This document shows positions 22,421 to 33,677 of a stretch of 64,000 bases of DNA, in pieces. Source of the DNA: Rhipidocladum racemiflorum (lineage: Eukaryota > Streptophyta > Magnoliopsida > Poales > Poaceae); contig CM070572.1 of the NCBI GenBank assembly GCA_036346355.1, positions 42,817,944 through 42,881,943 on the forward strand. Reading direction: 5' to 3'. The notes beneath the pieces were generated by a model. The model was not told the origin of the DNA. It saw only the letters and a list, made by a program, of their open reading frames with translations, and made no database searches. Each line of letters opens with the position of its first letter. Position 1 is the first letter of the stretch. The position numbers and the translations under genes are program-made.

Positions 22421-22603
22421 ATGTCTTCCACCTCGCGTGCATCCTCCACCAACCAATCCCTTGCATCCTCCAGCAGCCAATTTCTCACCATGCCAACGCC
22501 ATCCATTAGCCATGTGATTAGCATCAAACTCACGCAGGAGAATTACCTGCTGTGGTCGGCTCAAATACTCCCCTACCTTCGAAGCCAAGGGCTCGTTGGT
22601 TAC
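22421..22603 (+). pseudogene. Copia gag, N-terminal part (split by MITE)
   Basis: The first ATG after the primer site opens the polyprotein. 61 codons are present, including the Copia gag motif NYLLWSAQILPYLRSQ, before the frame enters the MITE at 22604 and soon stops. The last codon, tac, is also the 3-bp target duplication. The frame resumes at 22893 on the far side. Confidence 0.88.
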
Positions 22604-22889
22604 GGGTGTGTTTGGTTGCCTGCATGGTGTCTGAATCGCATGAGTGGATGCAACTGTATCTAGTAGAAACATGTTTGGTTTCCTGTTCATCCTGGCCAGG
22701 TGGATGCAATTGCACCCACTCATACAGGATGGAAGAAACACAGAAATTAGACTTCTCTCTAATGCAGGCCCGTGAGATGCACAAACAAGCAACCAAACAA
22801 CTTAACTTGCATCCACTCAGTCAGGCCAAGGCTAACCTGGATGGCTCATATGAAACAAGCTAGGATGGTGCAGGTAACCAAACACACCC
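22604..22889. mobile_element. 286-bp MITE inside Copia gag
   Basis: Ends gggtgtgtttggttgcctgca and, inverted, gggtgtgtttggttacctgca, with tac duplicated at 22601-22603 and 22890-22892. The terminus and 3-bp duplication fit a PIF/Harbinger (Tourist-like) MITE, although tac departs from the preferred tta/taa. The middle has a second inverted pair around 'gagtggatgcaa'. No protein is encoded. Confidence 0.85.
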
Positions 22890-24608
22890 TACATTGATGG
22901 GTCTGCACCAGCGCCCCCTCAGACGATCTCTGTCGAGCCAAGCGACGACATCAGCGGCAGGAGGATCATCGTCAACCCCGACTTCACCAACTGGTACCAC
23001 CAGGACCAGCTAGTGCTCAGCCTCATCAACTCCTCTGTCACCGAGGACGTGCTGGCCACGATAGTCGGCGTCACCACCTCGCGCGACGCCTGGACAACAT
23101 TGGAGCGGATGTTCGCGTCTACGTCGCGCGCCCGGGCCATGCAGATCCGCATGGAACTCACCACGATCCAGAAGAAGGACCTCTCCGTTGCCGACTACTA
23201 TCGCAAGGTAAAACGTCTGGGCGACACTCTTGCTGCCATTGGGAAGAAACTTGAAGATGATGAGTTGATCGCCTACATGCTGCAAGGCCTTGGGTCAGAA
23301 TATGAACCCCTGGTCACGAGCATCACCACGCGTACTGACGTCTACACCATCAGCGATGTGTATGCACACATGTTGAGTTCCGAGATGCGCCATGAACGCA
23401 ACGGTACGATCATTCAAGTCTCCTCAGCTAACAATGCAAACAGGACAGCCGCAAGAGTTGGTGAGAATGGCGGTCGAGGCGGCCGTGGCCGTGGTCGCCC
23501 TGGCAGTGCTGGTCGAGGATCTGGTGGACGTGGTGGACTCAGCCGCTCACTGTCCAAGAACAACAATGGAGGCCAACTCTGTCAAATCTGCTTTAAGGGA
23601 AGCCATAGTGCCCTGAAATGCTGGCACCGTTTTGATCAGGCCTACCAAGCTGAAGAACATGTGAAGCAAGCTGCAGCTGTAGCTGCCACTCAGGGGTGCA
23701 CAGTTGATCCAAACTGGTATGTGGACACAGGAGCTACTGATCATATCACCAATGATCTCGAGCGCCTCACCACCAAGGAACGCTACACTGGAGGTGATCA
23801 AGTTCAAGTGACGAATGGAGCAGGTTTGTCTATCTCCCACACTGGTCATTCCTCTATTATTGGTTCTGCTCGTCCCTTGCACCTTAATCACATCCTGTAT
23901 GCCCCTAAAATCAACAAACACCTTATCTCAGTTAAGAAACTAGCCATTGACAATGATGCCTTTGTTGAATTTCATCCAAATTGTTTTTTTGTCAAGGATC
24001 GAGCAACGAGGAGTTTGCTGCTCAAAGGTAGATGCAGTAATGGCCTCTATGTCTTGCCAAATAAAAGCCATGCTCTACTTTCAGCAAGACTCCCTCAAGA
24101 TCTGTGGCATCAACGTCTTGGGCATCCAGCTTCTCCGGTTGTCATTAGAATTCTGCAGGAAAATAATATAGCTGTAGATTCAAAGATTTCTCCTTCCTTG
24201 ATTTGTAATGCATGCCAACTAGGAAAATCTCATCAACTTCCCTTTGGCACTTCAAGTCATGTAACTACAGCCCCTCTGCAACTTATTCACACTGATGTTT
24301 GGGGACCAGCTCTCCCATTAGTCAATAATTCCAAATACTATGTTTCCTTTGTTGATGATTTCAGTAGATATGTCTGGATCTATTTCATCCAAAACAAATC
24401 TGATGTAGAACCAATATTTCTTCAGTTTCAGAAACACGTTGAACACATGCTGAATACCAAAATTCTCTGTGTCCAATCTGATTGGGGAGGAGAGTATCAT
24501 CGCCTGCATAAATATTTTAAAGCATCAGGCATAGACCATCATATCTCCTGTCCTCACACCCATCAACAAAATGGCCTAGTTGAAAGGAAACACAGACACA
24601 TTGTAGAA
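22890..24608 (+). pseudogene. Copia gag-protease-integrase segment
   Basis: Continues the polyprotein frame. Seen in order: the gag body (SVADYYRKVKRLGDTL), an RGG-rich linker, a CCHC zinc knuckle CQICFKGSHSALKC near 23580, a protease active-site motif WYVDTGATDH near 23718, the GAG-pre-integrase motif LWHQRLGHP...CNACQLGKSH, and integrase residues HTDVWGP, QSDWGGEY and QQNGLVERKHR (the D, D and E of the DDE triad). The frame is open from 22893 to the MITE at 24609. Translation cannot start at the point where the gag frame resumes, because it depends on the segment cut off by the first MITE. Confidence 0.9.
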
Positions 24609-25155
24609 GAATTTTTTTTTAAATAATACTTTTTTAAAACTGAATTGCGTTTTTAATACTCGAAAAATAAAATTTGCAAAAATAATACGTGGTCGCCATA
24701 CCGTACGGCGAATACCCCATTTTCGCCGAACCGTATGGCAAATACCCTATTTTTGCCGAACCGTGTGGCGACAATACCCTAAATCCGTAGTTAATCTGCT
24801 ACACGGAAATCAAGGCTATTTTCGCCGTACGGTATGGCGAAGACCCTATTTTCGCCATACGGTTTGGCGAAAATAGGGTATTTTCGCCATACGATTTGGC
24901 GAAAATACTATTTTCGCCATATGGTAAGGCAAAAATAGCCTTAACCAAACAACCGACGGTTAATCGGCTTTAATCGGGTAATTATGGTATTTTCGCCATA
25001 CCATATGGCGAAAATAGGGTATTCGCCATACCATATGGCGAAAATAGGGTATTCGCCGTACGGTATGGCGACCACGTATTATTTTTGCAAATTTTATTTT
25101 TCGAGTATTAAAAACGCAATTCAGTTTAAAAAAAGTATTATTTAAAAAAAATCCC
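24609..25155. mobile_element. 547-bp Mutator-like foldback element with ten palindromes
   Basis: It interrupts the Copia integrase. Target duplication attgtagaa is at 24600-24608 and 25156-25164 (9 bp; a preceding c extends it to 10). Terminal inverted repeats are about 118 bp and nearly identical, starting in a T-run and containing aactgaattgcgtttttaat and cgtggtcgcca. The interior, 24694-25070, is an array of ten 17-bp imperfect palindromes of the form cgccataccgtatggcg, mostly separated by 'aaaatagggtatttt'-like spacers. No protein is encoded, so it would need a transposase from elsewhere. 9-bp duplications with long TIRs are typical of Mutator-like elements. The palindromes could be transposase or host-factor sites; that is inference. 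Confidence 0.88.
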
Positions 25156-27519
25156 ATTGTAGAAACTGGTCTCCCCTTGCTTGCTCAAGCCCAAATGCCC
25201 CTTCGGTTTTGGGATGAAGCGTTTCACACTGCCTGCTACTTAATCAATAGGATGCCAAGCCGAACTATAGGTCAAAACACACCCCAGCACAAACTTTTCT
25301 CTTCACAACCCGATTACACAAAGCTTTGTGTTTTTGGCTGTGCTTGCTGGCCTAATCTCAGAGCATATAATGATAGGAAGCTGAATTTTAGAACCAAACA
25401 GTGTGTCTTCATAGGGTACAGTGCCTCTCATAAAGGCTACAAGTGCCTTGATAGAACCACTGGTAGGGTTTACATTTCCAGGGATGTTATCTTTGATGAG
25501 ACTGTCTTTCCCTTTTCTGAATCCCATGACCAAGGCAAGTTTGCTGTTCAAAATTCTAATCATCCCACAATTTTGCCTGTTATGTCCAGACCCACTCAAT
25601 ACACAGAAAACTCTCTCATAAACCAACTCACCAATTCTCGGACAGTAGCTGAACCAGTGATAGAAAATGATCATGTGGATGGTAGTCAAAATGTTTCAGC
25701 TAATGACATTGATGCCTTTGTTTCAGCTAATGAAAATACAGGCAACAACAGTTCAGGTTCAGTCAACCGTAGTGGTAGCCAAAGTCCAATTCCGTAACAA
25801 GCCAGTATTTCTACTCAAGAAGTACCTGTAGTGCATCCTATGAGAACCAGGCTGCGTGACAATGTGGTGCAGCCCAAGCAGTACACTGATGGTACAATTA
25901 GGTACTCAGCAAACGCAAGGGGGTTCCTCAGTTCAAAGACTGACAAAAATTCGGCAATAGAGTCCTCAGCTGTTTCAGAACCCAGAAGCCTGCAAGAAGC
26001 CTTGAATTCCACAGAATGGCAAAGAGCAATGGATGAGGAGTACTCTGCACTCCAGAAGAATCAAACATGGGAGATAATTCCACCTAAGACAGGGATAAAC
26101 TTGATAGACAGTAGATGGGTCTACAGAGTTAAAAGAAAGGCTGATGGGTCTATTGATCGATTCAAAGCAAGATTGGTGGCTAAGGGATACAAGCAAAGGT
26201 ATGGCATTGATTACCTTGAGACATTCAGCCCTGTTGTCAAACCAGCTACAGTTAGGGTCATTCTGTCCCTAGCAGTATCACAGGGTTGGTGCCTAAGGCA
26301 AATAGACATACAAAATGCCTTCTTACATGGTGTGCTGCGAGAGGAAGTTTATATGAAACAACCTCCAGGTTATGAAGATCCTAGCAAGCCATCAAATTAT
26401 ATTTGTAAGCTAAAGAAGGCATTATATGGCTTGAAGCAAGCTCCCAAAGCCTGGTACTCTAGACTGACTGACAAACTGAAGGATCTTGGGTTCACTCCAT
26501 CAGTTGCTGATGCTTCACTGTTTGTGTTCAAGCGAAACAAGGTGACAATATACATGTTGATCTATGTTGATGATATTATAATTGCCAGTTCTTCAGATCA
26601 TGCAGTCAATAGTCTCATTCGGCAGTTGAAGAGTGAGTTTCCAGTAAAAGACTTAGGTTGCCTTGAGTACTTCCTGGGAATAGAAGTGAAAAGAAAAGCA
26701 GGTGGCTTACTGATGTCACAGAAACGATATGCACTTGATCTGTTAAAAAGGGCAAACATGGACAAGTGCAAGCCAATCTCCACTCCCATGAGCTCCACAG
26801 AAAAGCTATTCAAGGATAAAGGAACATTGCTAACTGAAGAGGAACAGTTCAGATATAGAAGTGTGGTTGGTGGACTTCAGTATCTCACTATGACTCGTCA
26901 TGATCTTGCCTTTGCAGTCAACAGAGTATGTCAATACATACAGTCACCAACAGATGCACACTGGGCATCGGTAAAGAGGATTCTCAGGTTTGTAAAAGGA
27001 ACTGCAGATCAAGGACTGATGATACAAAAATCTGACAATGCAATGCTGTCAGGCTTCTCTGGTGCAAACTGGGCAGGTTGTCTAGATGACAGACGTTCAA
27101 CTAGTGGATTTGCAGTGTTCCTTGGAAGCAATTTGGTGTCATGGAGCTCAAGAAAGCAACCTACAGTCTCACGATCAAGTACAGAAGCTGAGTATAAAGC
27201 GATTGCTAATGTGACAGCAGAAATGATCTGGGTTCAGTCGTTGTTGAAAGAACTCGGTGTGTTTCAGCACAAAGCTCCAAGACTATGGTGTGACAACCTT
27301 GGAGCAACCTACTTGGCAACAAATCCTGTGTTCCATGCTAGAACAAAGCACATTGAAGTTGATTTCCACTTCGTTCGTGAACAAGTTGCGAGAAAGGCAC
27401 TAGAGGTCAGGTTTATCTCCTCTAAAGATCAACTAGCTGATATCCTGACGAAGCCGTTACCAAGAGCACCCTTCGTTGAAAACTGTCGCAATCTCAACTT
27501 GATTTCCAACCCGTTGTGA
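25156..27519 (+). pseudogene. Copia integrase C-terminus, reverse transcriptase and RNase H
   Basis: Resumes in the same frame after the target duplication. First comes the integrase C-terminal region (FWDEAFHTACYLINRMPS, then KGYKCLDRTTGRVYISRDV). An in-frame stop (taa, 25795-25797) falls in the variable linker before the reverse transcriptase. The frame then stays open to 27519. The reverse transcriptase shows WVYRVKRKADGS, FKARLVAKGYKQ, QIDIQNAFLHG and the catalytic YVDDI. RNase H shows SWSSRKQPTVSRSSTEAEY and ends QLADILTKPL. Apart from the stop and the two MITEs no lesion is visible. Confidence 0.92.
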
Positions 27520-27527
27520 TTGAGGAC

Positions 27528-27747
27528 TGTTAGAAATAGCATATAGTTCAGAGTGTGTGTGTGTAGAACAGAATGGGAACGAGTCTCTCGCGATATGCAT
27601 GCGGTGACCAAGCTCACGTTCATCCTGTTAGCTGATTATGCGCGCTGTACCCCTGAGTAATCGGATCATGGATCCATTGTAACTGAATCTATATATAGAA
27701 TACAAGCCCCAACTGAGGGCAGTGCGATTGGCACAGCAATCTTTTCA
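27528..27747 (+). repeat. 3' LTR of the Copia element
   Basis: 220 bp, preceded by a short purine-rich primer (gattgagga). Nearly identical to the 5' LTR; it ends in cttttca and is followed by the duplication agaac. Confidence 0.93.
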
Positions 27748-27752
27748 AGAAC

Positions 27753-28120
27753 CACTGCTTAGTTATACACTTTTGTTTATCTTTACTCAAAAAAAAAAAA
27801 AAATGAACTGGTGCCATTCCAGGATGAATTAAATCAGGTACACTTTCCTGGTAGTACTCCAGGATTTTGAGCATCAGAGGATCACAAATACACAAACTAA
27901 GGAACTCGAGATAAAATGGTCCGGGAATTAAGACCTACAAGGTACTGGAATTAAAATTGTATTCCATGCATGCACTCGAATTTGCTACTTACACATCTGG
28001 AAGGTGGAAGCCCTACAGATATGCCCCCTTTTTCTTTATTCAACGATCTATGCAGGTCTAAAGACCTCATTGACAATTAACAAGTTTCTTCTTCAGAAAT
28101 GTAGCTAGCATGATGGATTA
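27753..28120. other. Intergenic, nothing recognised
   Basis: Short stretch between the Copia insertion and the next MITE, with a poly-A run at 27788-27802. No coding signature. Confidence 0.4.
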
Positions 28121-28488
28121 GGGTCTGTTTGGATTCATTAGCAACTAATAGTTAGCTAGCTAATAATTCCTAGCTAATATTAGCTAGCTAACTATTAGCT
28201 GGCTAACTATTAGTTGGAGGGTGTTTGGATCCACCAGCTAATATGTGGCTAATAGATGCTATTGTCTAGAATACCCATGCTATTAAATGCTATTGGTGGT
28301 AGACGCGAAGGGTATTTTAGTTAAATGCCACCTATTAGCTGCTATTAGCTGGGTTTGGCTAGCTAATGAGATAACCATTAGCTGGGTGCCCAGCTAATAG
28401 TTAGCTGATCTATTAGCTGGAGGTGTTTGGACCCATTTCAGCTAATTTTTAGCAGCTAACTATTAGCTGCATGGATCCAAACAGGCCC
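28121..28488. mobile_element. Tourist-like MITE with repeated 'tagctaa' words
   Basis: Ends gggtctgtttggattcat and, inverted, gggcctgtttggatccat, with tta duplicated at 28118-28120 and 28489-28491. The 368-bp interior is packed with attagctagctaa-type words in both orientations. It contains a second copy of the terminus (gggtgtttggatccacc near 28220, ggtgtttggaccca near 28422), which suggests internal duplication or nesting. Confidence 0.85.
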
Positions 28489-28491
28489 TTA

Positions 28492-29126
28492 GTGTGATCA
28501 AATTCAGTTTCTGAACCCTTACCATAGTTACAACTTTATTTTCAGAAGGGTTTGAACTTGGCCTAAAGAAGGCTGAAACAACTAGAATCCAGAACTGTAG
28601 GACGACTAGGAGTGAATGACAGATGAAACAGCTAGAACTTGCCGAAAGATTCCATTATTCCAATGCCAAGTATTACTAAAACATACCGCCTGTGGCACTG
28701 CTATCTTCCTTGAGGACTTAGAGTGGCAAGACTTCTGCGCAAACTGCGACTTGCACACAAAGCTAAACACATTCAGAGCATATGCCATCCAAAAACATTT
28801 AGTAAAATTAGAGATGTTATGCAGTGCACGTATCAACAACAGTGCAAACTGCACAAGCCAAAGTCGAAACGTCCATATTGTAGTAAAATGTTTTTCCCTC
28901 TCTTTAGGCACAATCAAAATAATACAATTGGCTAGCATACACAATTTCAACATGAGAAAGAGGGATGGTGGAATAAACAAAGGATGGAACCACTAGATGA
29001 CTGGCAGCATATGGAACACATTAACAAAGTAGATTTTGTGAAAATTGTCCTTCCAGACACGAAAAGGTAACACTTGCATTCTAATGTACTACCAGCCGTC
29101 TGCAAAAAAAGAACTTACAATTACAC
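28492..29126 (-). other. 3' flank of the RPL21 gene
   Basis: Probably includes the 3' untranslated region of the gene that stops at 29127. Open frames at 28606-28996 on both strands have no domain signature. Confidence 0.4.
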
Positions 29127-31474
29127 TTAGGCTGGAACAGCCTCGAGTATTGGGTCAGCAGGATAATCCTCGTACCCACTTATGCCAGTAATTCTTAACC
29201 TTGTATTTGGCTGCAAAATAACAGAAAATTGTAAACTTAAAAGTATTCAGATAGCTTAGTTTGGAATTAAAACTTGAATCAGTATTCATCAATATAATTC
29301 CACCTGTCACAAGGACGGTAATTAGAAATACTTACCTGCCTGTGACCGATTTTCCTCTGGTACTTCTTCTTCTTCTTGTACTTGAAGACTATCACTTTAT
29401 CGTCCAGTCCCTGTGGAACAAATAATGGGGAGAAACCAGTGTCAACTAATTTTGTATATCCATGATTAATCCCACAGCATGCACAGGACATACCTGTTCT
29501 TCAACCACTGCATGGACAGCAGCATTGGTCACTACTGGCATGCCAATGTAAGCTTTGTCTCTAGTTGACACTAGTAGTACCTTGTTCAATATGATCTGCG
29601 CATCAAGCATTATCTGGGAGTGAAATTTCTGGCAAAATACAACGTGATGCTGAGGACCTATATGAATGTGTGGGATTGGAAGCTCTGGAGGTCACATTTA
29701 TGCGAAATTGCAAAGGATAGGCTGCATATTTGATTATTTGCTATACCAGACAAGTGTGCCTCAACAACTAAACAAAAAGATTATATTGCTACAGCTACAT
29801 TTTGGCACAAGGACTGAAATTGAAATGTTTCTATAATTACAGGATAATTACTTCTAAAATGCACCAAGTCAATACCACTTTACCTACTTTCAGAACGTAC
29901 TATCTGCAGCATTGTTTCAAAGTTTGTTCTTGCACCTCAAGGACAAAACAACACAATTGTAGTAGACCGACATTATTTGTTTCCCTTCTCCTATTTTCCA
30001 TCACCCTCTCTAATAATCTAACTTGACATCTTATACCTTCTTTGTTTACGGGCTTAACACAAACTAACTAACAATTGAGCAAGTTGGCAGTTAGGTAGTA
30101 ACAAGTATCCTTTTGCATCCTCTAGAAAAGGGAAACGAAAGGGTACCCTTTTGAAAATCTTATCCCACCACAAGCTTTTTTCCTTGTCGTCATATATTTA
30201 GTCGGATTTGCATGCTTATTCCACATTTCCATTGACTCAATCAACTAAATCAACAACAGGTAACAGCTGAGCTGCTGACATCATGGTGGAGTTTCCTAAT
30301 CCCATAAGCATAGCCACATCAGGATCAGGGAGTAGACCTAAGGACTAGGTGCGAAATATGAAAAACCTTTTTCTGGATCCCTAACGTATCTAATCACATT
30401 TTTTCCTAGTGACCAGAAGCAGCATGACATCATGCAAGAGTGATGGAGCAGTTACTCTTTAGTTCTCGAGGAAATACTTTGTGGTTAACTACTGTTATAA
30501 GAGCACGAATGTAGTAAGGTGATTCTCTGAAGGATGTTTTTTTTTCCATCCGAAAATGCTACAGGGAAACCATGCAACATAGCATAACCTACACTATCTT
30601 ACAAACAACAACATGGAGTCCTCAACAAAAACATGTGTAGAAGCTCAAGCACTAAACCTGATCATTGACATTGGCGCCTTTCAGCCTCTGTGTGTGTATA
30701 TACCTACCCGGCATCACAATGTACTGTCTCGACCCAATCTGCAAACCAGAAAAATAATCAAAATAGTTTCCTCATTATTCACAATGCTCATGCAAAGCAA
30801 AGCACACAGAATCCCTCCACGGGTGCGTTATTGCAGATTTCAGCATTTTCGCAAGTGCCCCAAACAATTCAGCCTAAGACTACTGTTAAATCATTTGAAA
30901 ACCCCGCAGGTGTCATCGCCATTTTGCTAACACTGTGTCCTGCACATCCTAATCAGTAGCGAATGCACATTTCTGTCAGTATTCATGCAGGCATCCTTGC
31001 ACAGCTCAACAGAAGCCTAAAATGCTTACTTTACCACAAGATACAGCTAGCTCGACTGCCACCCCTGGAAGCAATTTACAAAACTGCAGCTAATGCAGCA
31101 CAGAGAAGCATTGTCACTTATTTGGACCTAAGTTGCAACGTAGGAGGCCAGTGAGTGAACGAGCGAGCGAGCCAACCCACCATCACAACGGCGAAGATGT
31201 CGGCGTCCTTCTCGGCCTCCGCGGCTGCCAGCTGCAACTCAACGGGCTCCGGCACCTCGGCCTCCTCCTCCACGACCTCTTCAGCCTCCTCCACCACCTC
31301 CGCCTCGGCCTCGACCGGGGCGGGCGCCTCCTCGGCGGCGGACGCGAGGAGCCGCCAGCGCCGTGGCGCGGAGGCTGCGACGGCGAGTGAGCTACGCGCG
31401 GGGAGGAAGGGCGCGGACGGGAGGGTTAGGGTTTTGGAGGGGAGGAGGCGGAGAGGGAGCGTGGCGGTGGCCAT
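29127..31474 (-). CDS. RPL21: 50S ribosomal protein L21, chloroplastic (five exons)
   Basis: Nuclear gene for plastid ribosomal protein L21, a 23S rRNA-binding protein of the large subunit. Coding exons on the minus strand are 31181-31474 (98 codons), 30658-30738 (27), 29494-29595 (34), 29336-29410 (25) and 29127-29210 (27 plus stop), giving 211 residues. All introns are phase 0 and GT-AG, with good sites such as CAG/gtatgt, CAG/gtaagt and tttgcag. Residues 1 to about 45 form a Ser/Ala/Arg/Leu-rich chloroplast transit peptide. About 46-92 is an acidic Glu/Val/Ala-rich segment. The L21 fold follows: FAVV then GSRQYIVMPG, DKAYIGMP, and the basic stretch KYKKKKKYQRKIGHRQ followed by RLRITGIS, which parallels the bacterial GHRQ...ITGIS signature. 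The start ATG at 31474 is the one that gives the transit peptide; upstream in-frame codons lie in the leader. Confidence 0.95.
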
Positions 31475-31804
31475 GGGCAGGGCGGGGAGCGATGGATGAG
31501 GAGTGACGGTGGACGCGGGGGTTTCGGAAGGAAGAGAGGAGAGGGATAATATTGTGGATAGGAGGGCATCGTGCGCCGTCCAATCCGGCAGCAACGGGCG
31601 AGATCAGGTGCTCCTCAGAAATGGGAATTTTAGATCAGGAATCCTAAGCCCGGCCCATCGAAACCCACGTTACTTGGTTAGGGCTTATGATTTCGGCCTA
31701 ATTACGGCCCATTAAGCTCCATGTGTTGTCAATTGGACGTCCTTGGGCCTCAGTGAGTGGAAATTTTGCTTCATTTGCCATTTTCCATTGTTTAGATTAA
31801 TTAA
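31475..31804 (-). promoter_or_regulatory. Promoter and leader region of RPL21
   Basis: About 330 bp lie between the RPL21 start codon and a MITE (31805-32030). No canonical TATA box is obvious, as in many plastid ribosomal protein genes. Two 'ggcccat' words (31653 and 31706) and a 'gggcct' at 31744 resemble the GCCCA-type site II elements of plant ribosomal protein promoters. Confidence 0.45.
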
Positions 31805-32030
31805 CAGAAAAACTAAAAAACGGTATACCGTTGCAACGGTATACCTCTGAAACTCATGAAACTTGTGATTTTTTGCACTGAAACTCATGAAACTTAACAC
31901 TAAAAACTGATAAAACATAAAACTGATGAAACTAAACGGCCAACCGATGAAACCAAAGATCGAAACTGATAAGTTTCATAAGTTTCATGGCTATACCGTT
32001 GCAACGGTATACCGTTCCCTAATCACTCTC
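31805..32030 (+). mobile_element. MITE family C copy 1 (gaaactcatgaaact repeats)
   Basis: 226 bp. It begins cagaaaaactaaaaaacggt and ends ccgttccctaatcactctc, with imperfect inverted ends around cggtatacc. The interior is a degenerate tandem array of words like gaaactcatgaaactt. The flanks share ttaattaa (31797-31804, 32031-32038). Sister copies are at 44313 and 46529. Confidence 0.75.
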
Positions 32031-32038
32031 TTAATTAA

Positions 32039-33677
32039 TTCATTCATTCATTCCAATTCTTAGCTTTCCGTTGAAATTCGATCCTATTTCAGATAATCTT
32101 GCATAGTTTTTTTTAAAAAAATTTGCCAAATCGTGAACCACCAAATCCTTGGCCAAATTAAATTTTGGTTGCCAATTCCTCCCAGCTACCTTTTGAGTGA
32201 CAGATGGGCTCCGCGTCTCCTTGCAAAATTTTTGCGAGCCACGTAGTCGTTTTGGTTTATGACCTGTGTCCTTCTTCTTCTTCTTTTCATGACTGAATAT
32301 TGGCAAGGTAGAACACAATCCAAAGTTCCAAACACACCCTATACTGGTCCTCGCAGTGGCATTAAGATCTAAAATTGTTTATAATGGAATATTTTAAAGA
32401 AAGCTCAGCAGTGGCATATGTCAAATGTTGATCACTCTTGTATGATCTATATCCACATTTTCTTTAGTAAAAAGGAGAGGGGTGCATTAGCTTGCCTACC
32501 CTGTCTCAAGCCCCGCTCTAGGCCGCTACCAGAGCAGAATGAAAACATCCACGTAGATACTTTGTTGCTGGTTGTTTGGGTTGGAATTAATTTTTGGTGC
32601 GTTTGGTTGCCTATACCAAGTGATACATGTATGAGATGGTTTAAGAAAAAAGTCGTCCATGCGTTTGGTTGCTTGAATGGAATCGTCCCATCCTGGATCA
32701 AGTGATACAAATTTGAGGAATATTCCCTCTAGATGCTGAACCATGTCATTCACCTAAAATAATGGAACCAAATGGTACAGGATTATCTCATCCCATTCAA
32801 CCGCATCCCATGAACCAAACACATATTAAGAAGAAATCAAATGTGGTTAAGTTTAGTGTGGGACTTTAGTACTGTATCACTTAGCTAGGTGATAGGAAAC
32901 CAACCTATAAGGAGAGTTCTTGCATCGGCTTTAATGTAAGTTGGTGGTAAGACTAGATGCACACGTGATTGGCTATGTTAGCCTATGCATATATGCACAC
33001 GTATCGTGTATTTCGCGTGACTTGTGATTTGGTTGCTATGATCGCAACCGAGATGTGCTAAATGTACTTAACATTTTTGCCACGTGTATCGACTATGCCA
33101 TATTACGTTACAACTCAACTGTCGACGTGGTGGCGCGGACTCAGCGAGATGCACGTTCTCGTGTGGTTAGTCCATTCATCCACGATGTGGGATTCCAGGG
33201 GGCGGTTCCTGGAATCGCGGTAGCTCGAATTTCGTAACGCTGAGGTTTCGCAGGGCGGTTTTGACTTGACACGTCTTTATAAGGGACGTGTCCCTATACA
33301 TAAAAGCACAAGATGAAAAGCTAATCTCGTCTTCCTTCGGCACTTTGCTTCCTCTGGTGCCTGCTGCCACCCGAGTCATTCCATCCCTTCGCCCGTCGTG
33401 CAACGGCCATAAGGGAAAGTAGTGTCTCCAATCCAGAGCCGGCCTATGACGACCTGTATGGGAGACCAGTGATCAGGTTTCTGGTAAGCGTCGTACCGTG
33501 TGACTGCTCGTCTTCGCCTTCGATCGTCGCGTCGCTCGTACGCAATTTCCTATTCTTCACACTGTAAGTGTTTCGGACCAACTAGTTGTTGGTCCAAACA
33601 ATCTTTCCTATTGTGATTAGATATTATGAAAATATATGTTGCTATGATAATATTGTTTACATCTATATATTGGTTGA
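32039..33677. other. Intergenic with a possible MITE at 32596-32824
   Basis: At 32596-32824 the ends ggtgcgtttggttgcc and (inverted) atgtgtttggttcatg suggest a Tourist-like element, but no target duplication is clear. 32850-33600 has a TATA-like ctttataagg followed by a GC-rich transcribed-looking stretch and may be part of an older LTR. I could not find its partner. The chromovirus inserted at 33678. Confidence 0.4.

Larger units (their letters stand above)
22145..27747 (+). mobile_element. Ty1/Copia LTR retrotransposon, nearly intact, Hopscotch-like size
   Basis: TG...CA LTRs at 22145-22379 and 27528-27747 are flanked by the 5-bp duplication agaac (22140-22144, 27748-27752). A primer site for initiator Met-tRNA follows the first LTR. 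Domain order is gag, CCHC knuckle, protease, integrase, reverse transcriptase, RNase H, which is the Copia order. Without the two MITEs inside it (22604-22889, 24609-25155) the element is about 4.76 kb. That size and the short LTRs resemble maize Hopscotch (Ale-type), as I recall it. The LTRs differ by one clear substitution, a GT-repeat length change and a short indel, so the insertion is young. One in-frame stop and two MITEs make it inactive as it stands. Confidence 0.95.

Noticed and set aside
24694..25070. CRISPR-like array of short palindromic repeats
   Set aside because: Repeats are 17 bp with near-identical spacers, inside a transposon with inverted ends in plant DNA; there are no cas genes.
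31155..31499. Plus-strand Ser-rich frame opposite RPL21 exon 1
   Set aside because: Antisense shadow of the GC-rich transit peptide exon; the minus-strand exon is supported by four spliced partners.
32596..32824. Confident Tourist call
   Set aside because: The ends look right but no 3-bp duplication could be read, so it is listed only as possible.
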